This document shows positions 42,475-52,597 of a stretch of 64,000 nucleotides of DNA, in pieces. A program made the translations under genes and the position numbers. The DNA comes from RH-AL1 sp965198485. GTDB taxonomy: Bacteria > Pseudomonadota > Alphaproteobacteria > Rhizobiales > Beijerinckiaceae. Within the stretch, counting starts at the first letter, position 1. Each line of letters opens with the position of its first letter. The stretch is taken from positions 62,001 through 126,000 of the forward strand of contig CBDAPQ010000007.1 of the NCBI GenBank assembly GCA_965198485.1, read 5' to 3'. Below the pieces are notes generated by a model, which was given only the letters and a program-made list of their open reading frames with translations, had not been told where the DNA came from and did no database searches.

Positions 42475-43123
42475 GGCCCTCGCCGAGGGCGTCGGCATCG
42501 AGCTGCAGCATCACTTCACCGACGTGCGCCAGCAGCGCCACGCTGCAGTGCTCGGCATGTGGTCATGGCTGCTGACCGAGCTGCTGCTGTTCTCGGCACT
42601 GTTCCTCATCGCGCTGATCCTGCGCATCCTGCACCCGCTGTCGGTGCAGAACGCCACGCGGCATCTCGAATTCTGGATCGGCTGCGCCAACACGGTGATC
42701 CTGATCGTCTCGAGCCTGACCATGTCGGGCGCGATCGTGACGTCGCGCCTCGGCCTGCAGCGCCTCATGGTGTGGTGCATGTACGCCACGGCGGCGCTCG
42801 GCACCGCCTTCCTCGTGCTCAAGGGCTACGAGTGGTACAAGGATTACATCGATCACCTCGTGCCGTTTATGGCGCGCCCGTATGATCTCGCCGGCGACCC
42901 CGCCTCGATCCTCTATATCGACCTGTACTACGTCGCGACCGCGCTGCACGGATTCCACCTGCTGACGGGCGTCACCATCCTGATGGTGCTGGCCCTGCAG
43001 GCGCGCGCGCCCGGCTACCTCTCGCGCCACCAGAACCGCATCGAGATCTACGGCCTGTACTGGCATTTCATCGACCTGATGTGGATCATGGTGTGGACCA
43101 TCATCTACGTGATGAACCGGTGA
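42467..43123 (+). CDS. coxC: Cytochrome c oxidase subunit III
   Basis: A GTG eight bases inside the coxA end starts VAEALAEGVGIELQHHFTDV and gives 218 residues with five hydrophobic segments. HAAVLGMWSWLLTELLLFSA is the usual first helix, with its conserved Glu. FLVLKGYEWYKDYIDHLVP and ATALHGFHLLTGVTILMVLA are diagnostic. The last helix, WHFIDLMWIMVWTIIYV, is canonical for subunit III. Confidence 0.94.
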   Translation: MAEALAEGVGIELQHHFTDVRQQRHAAVLGMWSWLLTELLLFSALFLIALILRILHPLSVQNATRHLEFWIGCANTVILIVSSLTMSGAIVTSRLGLQRLMVWCMYATAALGTAFLVLKGYEWYKDYIDHLVPFMARPYDLAGDPASILYIDLYYVATALHGFHLLTGVTILMVLALQARAPGYLSRHQNRIEIYGLYWHFIDLMWIMVWTIIYVMNR

Positions 43124-43136
43124 GCGGCGGCAAGAC

Positions 43137-43454
43137 ATGAGCGGCGGCGGAATGGACGCGAACATCACGGCGGAGCAGAAGCGCGAGCTCATGCATCGCC
43201 TGCGCACGCCGTTCATGACCTTCATCGGCTTAATGGGCCTGCTCGCGCTCAATGCGATCACCGGCTGGTTTCAGTTTTTCTCCAACACGTGGGGGCTAAA
43301 CCTCGGCGTGCTGGTGCTAATGGTCGCCGTGGTGCTGCTGTTCTCCATGGAGGTCATCAAGGACCCGCCGCTGGTGCGCTTCTTCTCCGTGCTCGGCTTC
43401 TGCTGGGTCGGCATCCTCTTCGCCATGGTTCTGATCGACTATACCACGCGCTGA
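43137..43454 (+). CDS. coxD: Cytochrome c oxidase subunit IV-like protein
   Basis: This 105-residue protein has three hydrophobic segments (about 26-42, 52-72 and 83-102), the layout of the small CtaF/CoxD subunit that follows coxC in caa3 operons. A GGAATGG and start cluster leaves two possible ATGs (MSGGGMDANI or the Met five codons in). Assignment is by position and topology, since this subunit is poorly conserved. Confidence 0.8.
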   Translation: MSGGGMDANITAEQKRELMHRLRTPFMTFIGLMGLLALNAITGWFQFFSNTWGLNLGVLVLMVAVVLLFSMEVIKDPPLVRFFSVLGFCWVGILFAMVLIDYTTR

Positions 43455-43485
43455 TCCCCGCGGAGCGGAGGAGGATCAATCCCCT

Positions 43486-44424
43486 TTAGAACTCCGCGCC
43501 CTCCGTGCCCCAGGCGAGCCGGACCTGCCTGTCCCAGGCCTGCTTCAGCGATTCTCCGAGCATCGCGAACTCCGCGGCGCGCGGCGAGCGCGTGCGCCAG
43601 GCCAGCGCGATCTCGCGGGACGCGGCGCCGCCGTCGAGTGGGCGCGCCTGCACTGCCGTCCCGGTGAGGATGCCGGCCATCACAGCCATTTCCGGCAGCA
43701 AAGTAAGGCCGAGCCGATTGGCCACCATCTGCACCAGCGTGTGCAGCGAGGTGCCGACGTGGTCGGCGTCAGCACGCAGCTCGGGCCGGCCGCAGGCCAT
43801 CAGGGCCTGGCCGCGCAGGCAATGGCCGTCCTCCAGCACCAGCAGCCTGCTGTCGTCGATGCTTTCGGGCAGCACCACTGGTTGGCGGCCGTCGAACTCG
43901 GCGGGGTGGAAGGCGAGGTAGAATGGATCCTTGAAGAGCGGCATGACGTGGGCGTTGCCGCAGGGGTAGGGCATAGCGAGCAGCACGCAATCGAGCTGGC
44001 CGCGCGCCAGATTTTCGCAGGCGGTGGCGGTGAGATCCTCGCGTAGGTAGAGCTTGAGATCGGGGAAGCCGCTGCGCAACTCCGGCAGCAGGCGCGGCAG
44101 CAGGAACGGCGCCACCGTGGGAATGACGCCGAGGCGAAGCTCGCCGGCGAGCGGCTTGCCCGCGGCCCCGGCCATCTTGGCGAGCTCGTCGGCCTCGCGC
44201 AGTACGGCATAGGCCTTGGCTACGATGCGCTCGCCCAGCGGTGTGAAGCGCACCACGCGCGCCGTGCGCTCGACCAGCACGGTGCCGAGCAGCGTCTCCA
44301 GTTCGCGCAGGCCGGCCGAGAGCGTCGACTGCGTGACGTTGGCCGCCTCGGCGGCGCGGCCGAAATGGCCGTGCTGGTGCAGTGCGGTGAGATACTGCAG
44401 CTGTTTCAACGTCGGCAGGTACAT
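43486..44424 (-). CDS. oxyR: LysR-type peroxide sensor OxyR
   Basis: This 312-residue LysR regulator has an N-terminal winged helix-turn-helix (LKQLQYLTALHQHGHFGRAA, TQSTLSAGLRELETLLG). The effector domain carries two cysteines nine apart, C202 and C211, in LEDGHCLRGQALMACGRPE. These match the redox pair of E. coli OxyR (C199/C208), so it should respond to hydrogen peroxide by disulfide formation. It converges on the cox operon and diverges from pqqA, and may regulate itself and its neighbours. Confidence 0.9.
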   Translation of the reverse strand: MYLPTLKQLQYLTALHQHGHFGRAAEAANVTQSTLSAGLRELETLLGTVLVERTARVVRFTPLGERIVAKAYAVLREADELAKMAGAAGKPLAGELRLGVIPTVAPFLLPRLLPELRSGFPDLKLYLREDLTATACENLARGQLDCVLLAMPYPCGNAHVMPLFKDPFYLAFHPAEFDGRQPVVLPESIDDSRLLVLEDGHCLRGQALMACGRPELRADADHVGTSLHTLVQMVANRLGLTLLPEMAVMAGILTGTAVQARPLDGGAASREIALAWRTRSPRAAEFAMLGESLKQAWDRQVRLAWGTEGAEF

Positions 44425-44600
44425 GGGCGCATGATGCGGCTTCGCGCGAGTGACGCAATCGCACGTTCGGCCGAGATCGATCGACTGGCTCGATGGCCCC
44501 GATTGAATAGTTTCGTTAGCACTTTGCGGCGCGCCGAGGCATTACGCTTCCGCCTGTCGCGAACGACAGCAAACAAGAACATGCACTGCTGGAGAGAAAC

Positions 44601-44768
44601 ATGAACTGGATGGCCCCCCGCTTCGCCGAGATCTGCGTCGGCATGGAAGTCACGAGCTACGAATCGGCGGACGCCGGCGTCGAGTGGCACGCTCCGAACG
44701 TGGCCGAGATCTGCGTTGGTATGGAAGTCACGAGCTACGAGTCGGCCGACGCCGGCGTCGAATTCTAG
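44601..44768 (+). CDS. pqqA: PQQ precursor peptide with two tandem PqqA cores
   Basis: This 55-residue peptide contains two PqqA units of 26 residues. The first has EICVGMEVTSYESADAGV with the Glu16/Tyr20 pair that PqqE crosslinks to build pyrroloquinoline quinone; the second repeats it with Glu42/Tyr46. Normal PqqA is 22-30 residues with one core. Across the 20 best-matched codons (Ala9-Glu28 against Ala35-Glu54) I count five synonymous and no amino-acid differences. A GGAGAG ribosome-binding site precedes the ATG. It diverges from oxyR. No pqqB-pqqE genes are in the window, so the maturation enzymes must be elsewhere. Confidence 0.88.
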   Translation: MNWMAPRFAEICVGMEVTSYESADAGVEWHAPNVAEICVGMEVTSYESADAGVEF

Positions 44769-44841
44769 GACTTCTCTCGACCGTCAGGTCGGACCAGCGG
44801 CGGTGCCTTCGGGCGCTGCCGTTTTGCGTTTCGCCCCCCGA

Positions 44842-45159
44842 TTAGCGCCTCACAGCCTCCGCCAGCCACGCCATGTACCGCGCGCTGCCCTCCGCAATCG
44901 CCGTCATCACGATCTCCGGCACGTCGTAGCCATGTCGCTCGCGGATCGCCGCTTCCACCGCAGCGTAGTCGACCGTCGCGATCTTGCAAAGTAGCAGGTG
45001 CTCGGCCGCCTCCTCGATCCTGCCGTCCCAACGGTAGACGCTCGCCACCGGCATGATCTGCACGCAGGCCGCCAGCCGCGCCTCGACCAGCGCCCGTGCC
45101 ATAGCCCGAGCCTCGGCCTCCGAGCCCACCGTTGTCGACACCATCGCGAAGCCGGTCAC
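44842..45159 (-). CDS. cutA: Divalent-cation tolerance protein CutA
   Basis: CutA forms a small trimeric ferredoxin-like fold linked to metal tolerance and signalling; its reaction is not established. A GTG overlapping the stop of the upstream cyclase gene (GTGA) gives 105 residues; an ATG five codons in is also possible. Family motifs are MVSTTVGSEAEARAMARALV, LAACVQIMPVASVYRWDGRI, EHLLLCKI and HGYDVPEIVMTAI. It is the second gene of a two-gene run with the cyclase-family gene. Confidence 0.92.
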   Translation of the reverse strand: MTGFAMVSTTVGSEAEARAMARALVEARLAACVQIMPVASVYRWDGRIEEAAEHLLLCKIATVDYAAVEAAIRERHGYDVPEIVMTAIAEGSARYMAWLAEAVRR

Positions 45160-45959
45160 GGCAGCACCGCGTAGACCCTCGCCGGAAAACCGAGGCCGCG
45201 CTCGGGCTTGGGCCAGCCGGCCACCAGCATCGCGCCGGTGGCCGGCAGCTTGTCGAGGTCGGCCATGACCTCGATCTGCCAGTGCCCGTGGCCGAGCACG
45301 TAGCGCTCGCCGTCGAGCTTGGGCGTCGCGTCCGTGTCCATGCTCTCGTGGCCGATGGCGGTGATGCCGCGTTCCTCGAACAGGACCTTGAGCGTGTCGG
45401 CCCGCCACGCCGGAAACGGCGCGCGGCCGAACTTGGCGGGGTCGCCCCAGTCCTTGGAAAGGTCGGTGCGCAGCGCGGCGAAGGCGCCCTTCGGCACGCG
45501 GCCGTGCTGCTTCTCCCAGGCGGCGAGGTCGTCGGGGGAAAAGGCGTGGGCGGGGTCGGCGGCGAGGTAGGGTGTGTCGTCGAGCACCACGAGGGGCAGG
45601 ATCATCTCGTCGAGCGCGATCTCGTCGAGGTACTTGCCGTCGGGCGCGAAATGCGCGGGAGCGTCGACGTGCGTGCCGTACTGCCCGACCATCGCGTAAT
45701 AGGTGGCGCGGAAGCCGTCGTGGGCGATGGTATAGGCCTCCAGCGTCTTGGGATCGACGGCGGGCGTGAACCGCGCCTGGCCGAAGCCCGACCACACCGG
45801 CGTCCGGGGACCGAAGATGTGAGTGAGGTCGACCTTGGGATGGGCCTGGATCGTCGCCAGCGCCTCGGCCAGCGTGGGCGCATTCGGGCGGGCCTCCCGC
45901 GCGCGGGCGCCGCCGGCGGAGAGCGCGACGGCGGCGAGGGTGACGACGATGCGCTTCAT
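45156..45959 (-). CDS. Exported cyclase-family (kynurenine formamidase-like) hydrolase
   Basis: This 267-residue precursor has signal peptide MKRIVVTLAAVALSAGGARA. The mature protein shows KVDLTHIFGPRTPVW and the metal-binding signature QYGTHVDAPAHFAPDGKYLD of the cyclase/Arylformamidase family (HxGTHxDxPxH type), then AIGHESMDTDA. It is probably a periplasmic metal-dependent hydrolase or lyase. The substrate cannot be told from sequence. It is coupled to cutA by a four-base overlap. Confidence 0.85.
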   Translation of the reverse strand: MKRIVVTLAAVALSAGGARAREARPNAPTLAEALATIQAHPKVDLTHIFGPRTPVWSGFGQARFTPAVDPKTLEAYTIAHDGFRATYYAMVGQYGTHVDAPAHFAPDGKYLDEIALDEMILPLVVLDDTPYLAADPAHAFSPDDLAAWEKQHGRVPKGAFAALRTDLSKDWGDPAKFGRAPFPAWRADTLKVLFEERGITAIGHESMDTDATPKLDGERYVLGHGHWQIEVMADLDKLPATGAMLVAGWPKPERGLGFPARVYAVLP

Positions 45960-46057
45960 GGCGGGCTCTCCAGCGTCCGAACGGCGCCGAGCTTAGCCGC
46001 GGCTCCGGCGCGCCGGAAGCCCTCGACGCTCGCCGCCGCAGCGGCTAGCTTGGCCGC

Positions 46058-46543
46058 ATGCCGCCCCGCCTCGCCGAGTTCGTGCTACCGCCTGACGGCC
46101 GCCAGTCCGAGACCGCGCTGCTCGTGGCGCGCGGCACGCGGCGTTACCTTCGCGCGCTCGGCTACGCGACGATTACCGAGATGGCGCTGCGCTCCGGTCG
46201 CCGCGCCGACATCGTGGCGCTGGGCGGCGACGGCACGGTGCACATCATCGAGATCAAGAGCTCGGTGGCCGATTTCCGCGCCGACACGAAATGGCAGGAC
46301 TACCGGCTGCATTGCGACCGGCTGTACTTCGCCGTCACCGCGGCGATGCCGCTCGCCATCCTGCCGGAGGATGCCGGGCTCATCGTCGCCGACGCCTACG
46401 GCGCCACCCTGATCCGCGAGGCGCCCGAGCATCGCCTCGCGCCCGCCACGCGGCGCAACGTGACGTTGCGTTTCGCCCAGCTCTCGGCCCACCGCCTGCA
46501 TGGCCTAGCGGATCCGGGCGTCGCGCGAGGCGAGTCGGTCTGA
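46058..46543 (+). CDS. mmcB: MmcB-family DNA repair protein
   Basis: MmcB proteins (first seen in Caulobacter as mitomycin-C-induced) have a nuclease-like fold. The 161-residue chain shows the PD-(D/E)XK-type residues in LRSGRRADIVALGGDGTVHI followed by IEIKSSVADFRAD, and DYRLHCDRLYFAVT. These support a restriction-endonuclease-like DNA repair role. It is alone on its strand, between the cyclase gene and panD. The first residues MPPRLAEFVLPPDGRQSE fit the usual start. Confidence 0.85.
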   Translation: MPPRLAEFVLPPDGRQSETALLVARGTRRYLRALGYATITEMALRSGRRADIVALGGDGTVHIIEIKSSVADFRADTKWQDYRLHCDRLYFAVTAAMPLAILPEDAGLIVADAYGATLIREAPEHRLAPATRRNVTLRFAQLSAHRLHGLADPGVARGESV

Positions 46544-46590
46544 CGCGCAAGGGTTGGACGTAATGCCAAGGCGGCGGCCTGGGGCGGCGT

Positions 46591-46962
46591 TCAGGCCTCG
46601 ACGGTCTGCCGCGCCCGCTCGACGATCTCCTGGACAACCCGGTTCGAGGCGTCGAGCACCGCCACGATGGCCGTGACGGGCGCCTCGACCAGTTCGAACC
46701 CCATGATGATCACCTGTTCGCCCTCGCCGATGAGGTGGGCGGCGGCGCCGTTCATGCAGATGCAGCGCGAGCCGCGCGCGCCGGCGATCGTGTAGGTCTC
46801 GAGCCGCACCCCGCTGGTGTTGGAGACGACCAGCACCTTCTCGCCCGGCCACAGGCCGACGGCGTCAAGCAGGTCGGCGTCGATTGTGATCGAACCGACG
46901 TAGGCGAGGTTCGCCTCAGTCACGACCGCGTTGTGGAGCTTGGATCGCATGACCCAGCGCAT
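46591..46962 (-). CDS. panD: Aspartate 1-decarboxylase
   Basis: PanD makes beta-alanine for pantothenate and coenzyme A. The 123-residue proenzyme has the self-cleavage site Gly23-Ser24 in LAYVGSITIDADL, which gives the pyruvoyl group on the new serine. Other motifs are SKLHNAVVTEANL, VWLWPG-like VGLWPGEKVLV, TYTIAGARGSRCICMNGAAA and VIIMGFELVE. It starts at MRWVMRSK; MRSK four codons in is an alternative. It diverges from gyrA. Confidence 0.94.
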   Translation of the reverse strand: MRWVMRSKLHNAVVTEANLAYVGSITIDADLLDAVGLWPGEKVLVVSNTSGVRLETYTIAGARGSRCICMNGAAAHLIGEGEQVIIMGFELVEAPVTAIVAVLDASNRVVQEIVERARQTVEA

Positions 46963-47127
46963 GGGGGTGTCCTCGCGCGACGTGCGGTGCCGCAGGGCCG
47001 CGATATACGCGTTCGCCAGCGAGGCCGGAAGGGGCAGCCTGCTGGGCAAAAGGCCATCGCCAAACTGGCGAAAGGCTTCCTGACCCTTTAGGGTCATCCG
47101 AAGCTTTTCTCGACCGGATCGAAATTC

Positions 47128-49908
<2,781 letters not shown>

Positions 49909-50099
49909 GGCGGCTCGAACGCCGGCCGACTACTTGCCGTCGTGGATCGGCGCAGCTAGGCCACCCATTGTCTCTGGTCGGTTCGGTTAGGACGAGGCTT
50001 GGCGGGCTAAGATCGCGTTTCGCGGCACGAGCCCGATCGCCTGAAAGTCGGTCCGACGCGTGCGTCACGACGCGGCGAGTTGAGCCAATCTCCTCGGAT

Positions 50100-50126
50100 G
50101 TGTATAGATCTGATGGGCTCATACAC
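50100..50126 (+). promoter_or_regulatory. Inverted repeat, likely operator of dead vapBC locus
   Basis: Arms GTGTAT and ATACAC are separated by 15 bases, 12 bases before the vapB ATG. VapB-type antitoxins bind such palindromes to repress their own operon. The arms remain perfect although the genes are broken. Confidence 0.45.
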
Positions 50127-50137
50127 ACAGGCGTATG

Positions 50138-50307
50138 ATGCGAACTAACATCGAGATCGATGACCAGCTGCTCCACGAGGCGATATTGCGGCCGGATTGA
50201 CAGCCAAGAAGGCTACATTTGAGGAAGCGCTACGGCGTCCCGTTATCGAGAACCGCCGCCGCAATGCGATCGTGAGTCTTGCCGGTCTGGGCTGGATGGC
50301 GACCTGA
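50138..50307 (+). pseudogene. VapB-type antitoxin, frameshifted
   Basis: The frame starts MRTNIEIDDQLLHEAILRPD and stops; the next frame continues AAGLTAKKATFEEALRRPVI and ends LAGLGWMAT. Together they match VapB antitoxins of the MRT.IDD.LL.EA...TG..TK...VEEALR...GLGW type. One indel near position 50198 separates the halves. Confidence 0.7.
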
Positions 50308-50328
50308 TCCGTCAGGGTCGCCGGTGCC

Positions 50329-50716
50329 TTGATCGTCGTCGACAGCTCGGTCTGGATCGCGCATCTGCGCGATGTGAGCAGCGCACCTGTGTAGAAGCTT
50401 CGCCTGCTTGAGAATGTCGGCGGAATTTTAGTGGGAAATCTGATCCCCCTCGAACTCCTTCAGGGTGCGCGCGACGAACGCCACGCTGACCGCATCGGCG
50501 CTGCACTTCTGGAATTTGCTCGCGACGATGCTCGATCATGAGCTCGCCGTCACCGCGGCACAACACTATCGCACCCTACGAGCCGAAGGCGTAACTGTCC
50601 GCAAGACGGTCGATCTTATCATTGCCACCTTCTGCATCGCGCACGAGCATGCCCTGCTGCACGATGACCGCGACTTCGAGCCCTTCGTCAAGCACTTGGA
50701 TCCTCGAGCAATGTGA
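50329..50716 (+). pseudogene. VapC-type PIN-domain toxin, disrupted
   Basis: From TTG the frame reads LIVVDSSVWIAHLRDVSSAP, is cut by a TAG, then continues LLENVGGILVGNLIPLELLQ and GARDERHAD. A frameshift leads into HELAVTAAQHYRTLRAEGVT, VRKTVDLIIATFCIAHEHAL and LHDDRDFEPFVKHL. The conserved PIN acids (VDSSVWI, ELLQG, DLIIATFC, DRDF) are all recognisable, but one stop and one frameshift disable it. Confidence 0.75.
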
Positions 50717-50828
50717 GGCGTGGCCTCGTTCTAACGCTACGAAGCGGGACGACGCCGGCCTTGCCCACGCGCCGCGCCGCGGCTAAGCGCGCTGAAGTAG
50801 CGCGACGTTGCGCGGAAGGATCATTGCC

Positions 50829-51608
50829 ATGCGCGCCGTCGCCCTCATCACAGGTGCCTCCACCGGCATCGGTGCCGATCTCGCGCGAGTGTTCGCCAAG
50901 CACGGCCACGACCTCGCGCTGACCGCGCGCTCCGCCGACAAGCTCCAGGCGCTGGCGAGCGAGCTCGTCGCCGCCGGCCGCCCGCGCCCCATCGTGATCC
51001 CCTGCGACCTCGCTGCGCCGCACGCCGCCGACGACATCGCCGACGCGCTGGCAGCGGCGGACGCCCGCGTGGCCTTCCTGGTCAACAACGCCGGCTATGG
51101 CGTGCTCGGGCCGGTTGCGGGGACGGACGTGCGCGAGCAGCTCGGCATCGTCGACGTCAACGTGCGCGCCCTGCTCGACCTGACACTGCGCTTCCTGCCC
51201 GACCTAAAGGCGGCGCGCGGCAGGATCCTCAACGTCGCCTCGGTGGCGAGCTACATGCCGGGGCCGGGCATGGCGGTCTATTATGCCAGCAAACATTTCG
51301 TCAGCGCTTTCTCGCGCGCCCTTTCGCAGGAGCTGAAGGGCTCCGGCGTGAGCGTGACCCTGCTCAACCCAGGCATGACACGCACCGAGTTTCAGGCGCG
51401 CGCCGGCATGGCCAAGGCGGCCGGCCTGTCGAAGGTGTCGGGCGCCAGCGCCATGTCCGTCGCGGTAGCCGGCTATGACGCTTTGTTGGCCGGGCGCCGG
51501 GTCGTCGTTCCCGGCCTCGGGAACAAGCTTGGCGCGATGGTCCTGCCCTTCGTGCCGGACGCCGTGCTGTTGCCCTTCATCCACCGGTTCCAGAGCGGTC
51601 GGCGGTAG
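50829..51608 (+). CDS. Short-chain dehydrogenase/reductase
   Basis: This 259-residue classical SDR has the nucleotide motif ALITGASTGIGADLARVFA, then VAFLVNNAGYGVLG, ILNVASVASYMPGPGMAVYY and the catalytic YYASKHFVSAFSRALSQE with Tyr and Lys. The C-terminus is hydrophobic (LGAMVLPFVPDAVLLPFIHR), as in the DltE-like branch. The substrate is unknown. It starts at the ATG of MRAVALITG; an upstream in-frame ATG adds seven residues. It converges on tyrA. Confidence 0.88.
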   Translation: MRAVALITGASTGIGADLARVFAKHGHDLALTARSADKLQALASELVAAGRPRPIVIPCDLAAPHAADDIADALAAADARVAFLVNNAGYGVLGPVAGTDVREQLGIVDVNVRALLDLTLRFLPDLKAARGRILNVASVASYMPGPGMAVYYASKHFVSAFSRALSQELKGSGVSVTLLNPGMTRTEFQARAGMAKAAGLSKVSGASAMSVAVAGYDALLAGRRVVVPGLGNKLGAMVLPFVPDAVLLPFIHRFQSGRR

Positions 51609-51614
51609 CCGGCG

Positions 51615-52568
51615 TTACTCGCGTTTCTCCGAAACCCGGCGGCCGAAGTCGGCGGCGGCGGTCTCCTGCCCCTGGGCGATGATGCCGCGGCGGATCGCGC
51701 GGGTGCGGGTGAAAAGATCGAACAGGCCGTCGCCGTTGCCGTCGCGCACCATGCGGGCCAGCGACGCCAGGTCCTCGTTGAAGCGGCCCAGCACCTCAAG
51801 CACCGCGTCGCGGTTGTTGAGGAACACGTCGCGCCACATCGTCGGATCGGACGAGGCGATGCGGGTGAAATCGCGGAAGCCGCCGGCGGAGAACTTCATC
51901 ACCTCGGCCTCGGTGACGCGCTCGAGGTCGGAGGCGGTGCGCACGATGTTGTAGGCGATAAGGTGCGGCACGTGGCTGGTGATCGCCAGCACGATGTCGT
52001 GGTGGGCCGCGCTCATCACCTCGACGTTGGCGCCCACCGCCTCCCAAAAAGCGGTAGCCTGGGCGACAGCCTTGGGCGCGGTGTCCTCCGGCGGCGTCAG
52101 GATCGCCCAGCGATTGAGGAACAGCGTCGCAAAGCCGGCGTCGGGGCCGGAGTACTCGGTGCCGGCGACGGGATGAGCCGGCACGAGATGCGCATGCGCC
52201 GGCAGGTGCGGGCGCACCGCCTCGATGACCGAGACCTTGGTGGAGCCGACGTCGGAGATGATGGCGCCCGGTATCAGGTGTGGGGCGATAGCGGTAGCGA
52301 CCGCCCCCATGGCGCCGACGGGAGTGCAGAGCACGACGAGACCGGCGCCTTCGACCGCCTGCTCCACCGTATCGGCGACGGCGTCGCCGAGATCGAGCTG
52401 CCTGGCGCGCGATCGGACCGAGAGATCGGCGTCGAAGCCCACGACGGCGGCGGCGATGCGCCGTTGCGCCGTTGCGCGGCACAGCGAAGCCCCGATGAGG
52501 CCGAGCCCGATGATCGCGATCCTTGGGAAGAGCGGCGCTGGCAGCACGGCGCCAAGAGTGTCAGGCAT
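51615..52568 (-). CDS. tyrA: Prephenate/arogenate dehydrogenase
   Basis: This enzyme oxidatively decarboxylates prephenate (or arogenate) in tyrosine synthesis. The 317-residue chain begins MPDTLGAVLPAPLFPR and has the NAD(P) motif IAIIGLGLIGASLCRATA, VVLCTPVGAM, ISDVGSTKVSVIEAV, PAHPVAGTEYSGPDAG and HHDIVLAITSHVPHLIAYN. It lies 29 bases after hisC on the same strand, the alphaproteobacterial hisC-tyrA order in which HisC can also act on prephenate. The cofactor preference cannot be told. Confidence 0.93.
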   Translation of the reverse strand: MPDTLGAVLPAPLFPRIAIIGLGLIGASLCRATAQRRIAAAVVGFDADLSVRSRARQLDLGDAVADTVEQAVEGAGLVVLCTPVGAMGAVATAIAPHLIPGAIISDVGSTKVSVIEAVRPHLPAHAHLVPAHPVAGTEYSGPDAGFATLFLNRWAILTPPEDTAPKAVAQATAFWEAVGANVEVMSAAHHDIVLAITSHVPHLIAYNIVRTASDLERVTEAEVMKFSAGGFRDFTRIASSDPTMWRDVFLNNRDAVLEVLGRFNEDLASLARMVRDGNGDGLFDLFTRTRAIRRGIIAQGQETAAADFGRRVSEKRE

Positions 52569-52597
52569 GGGCGGCAATCCTCCCCCGCCGCGTCGCG

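Noticed and set aside
40744..42498. 584-codon minus-strand frame opposite coxA.
   Set aside because: It is His/Glu/Arg-rich, as expected for the complement of a membrane protein gene; coxA is certain.
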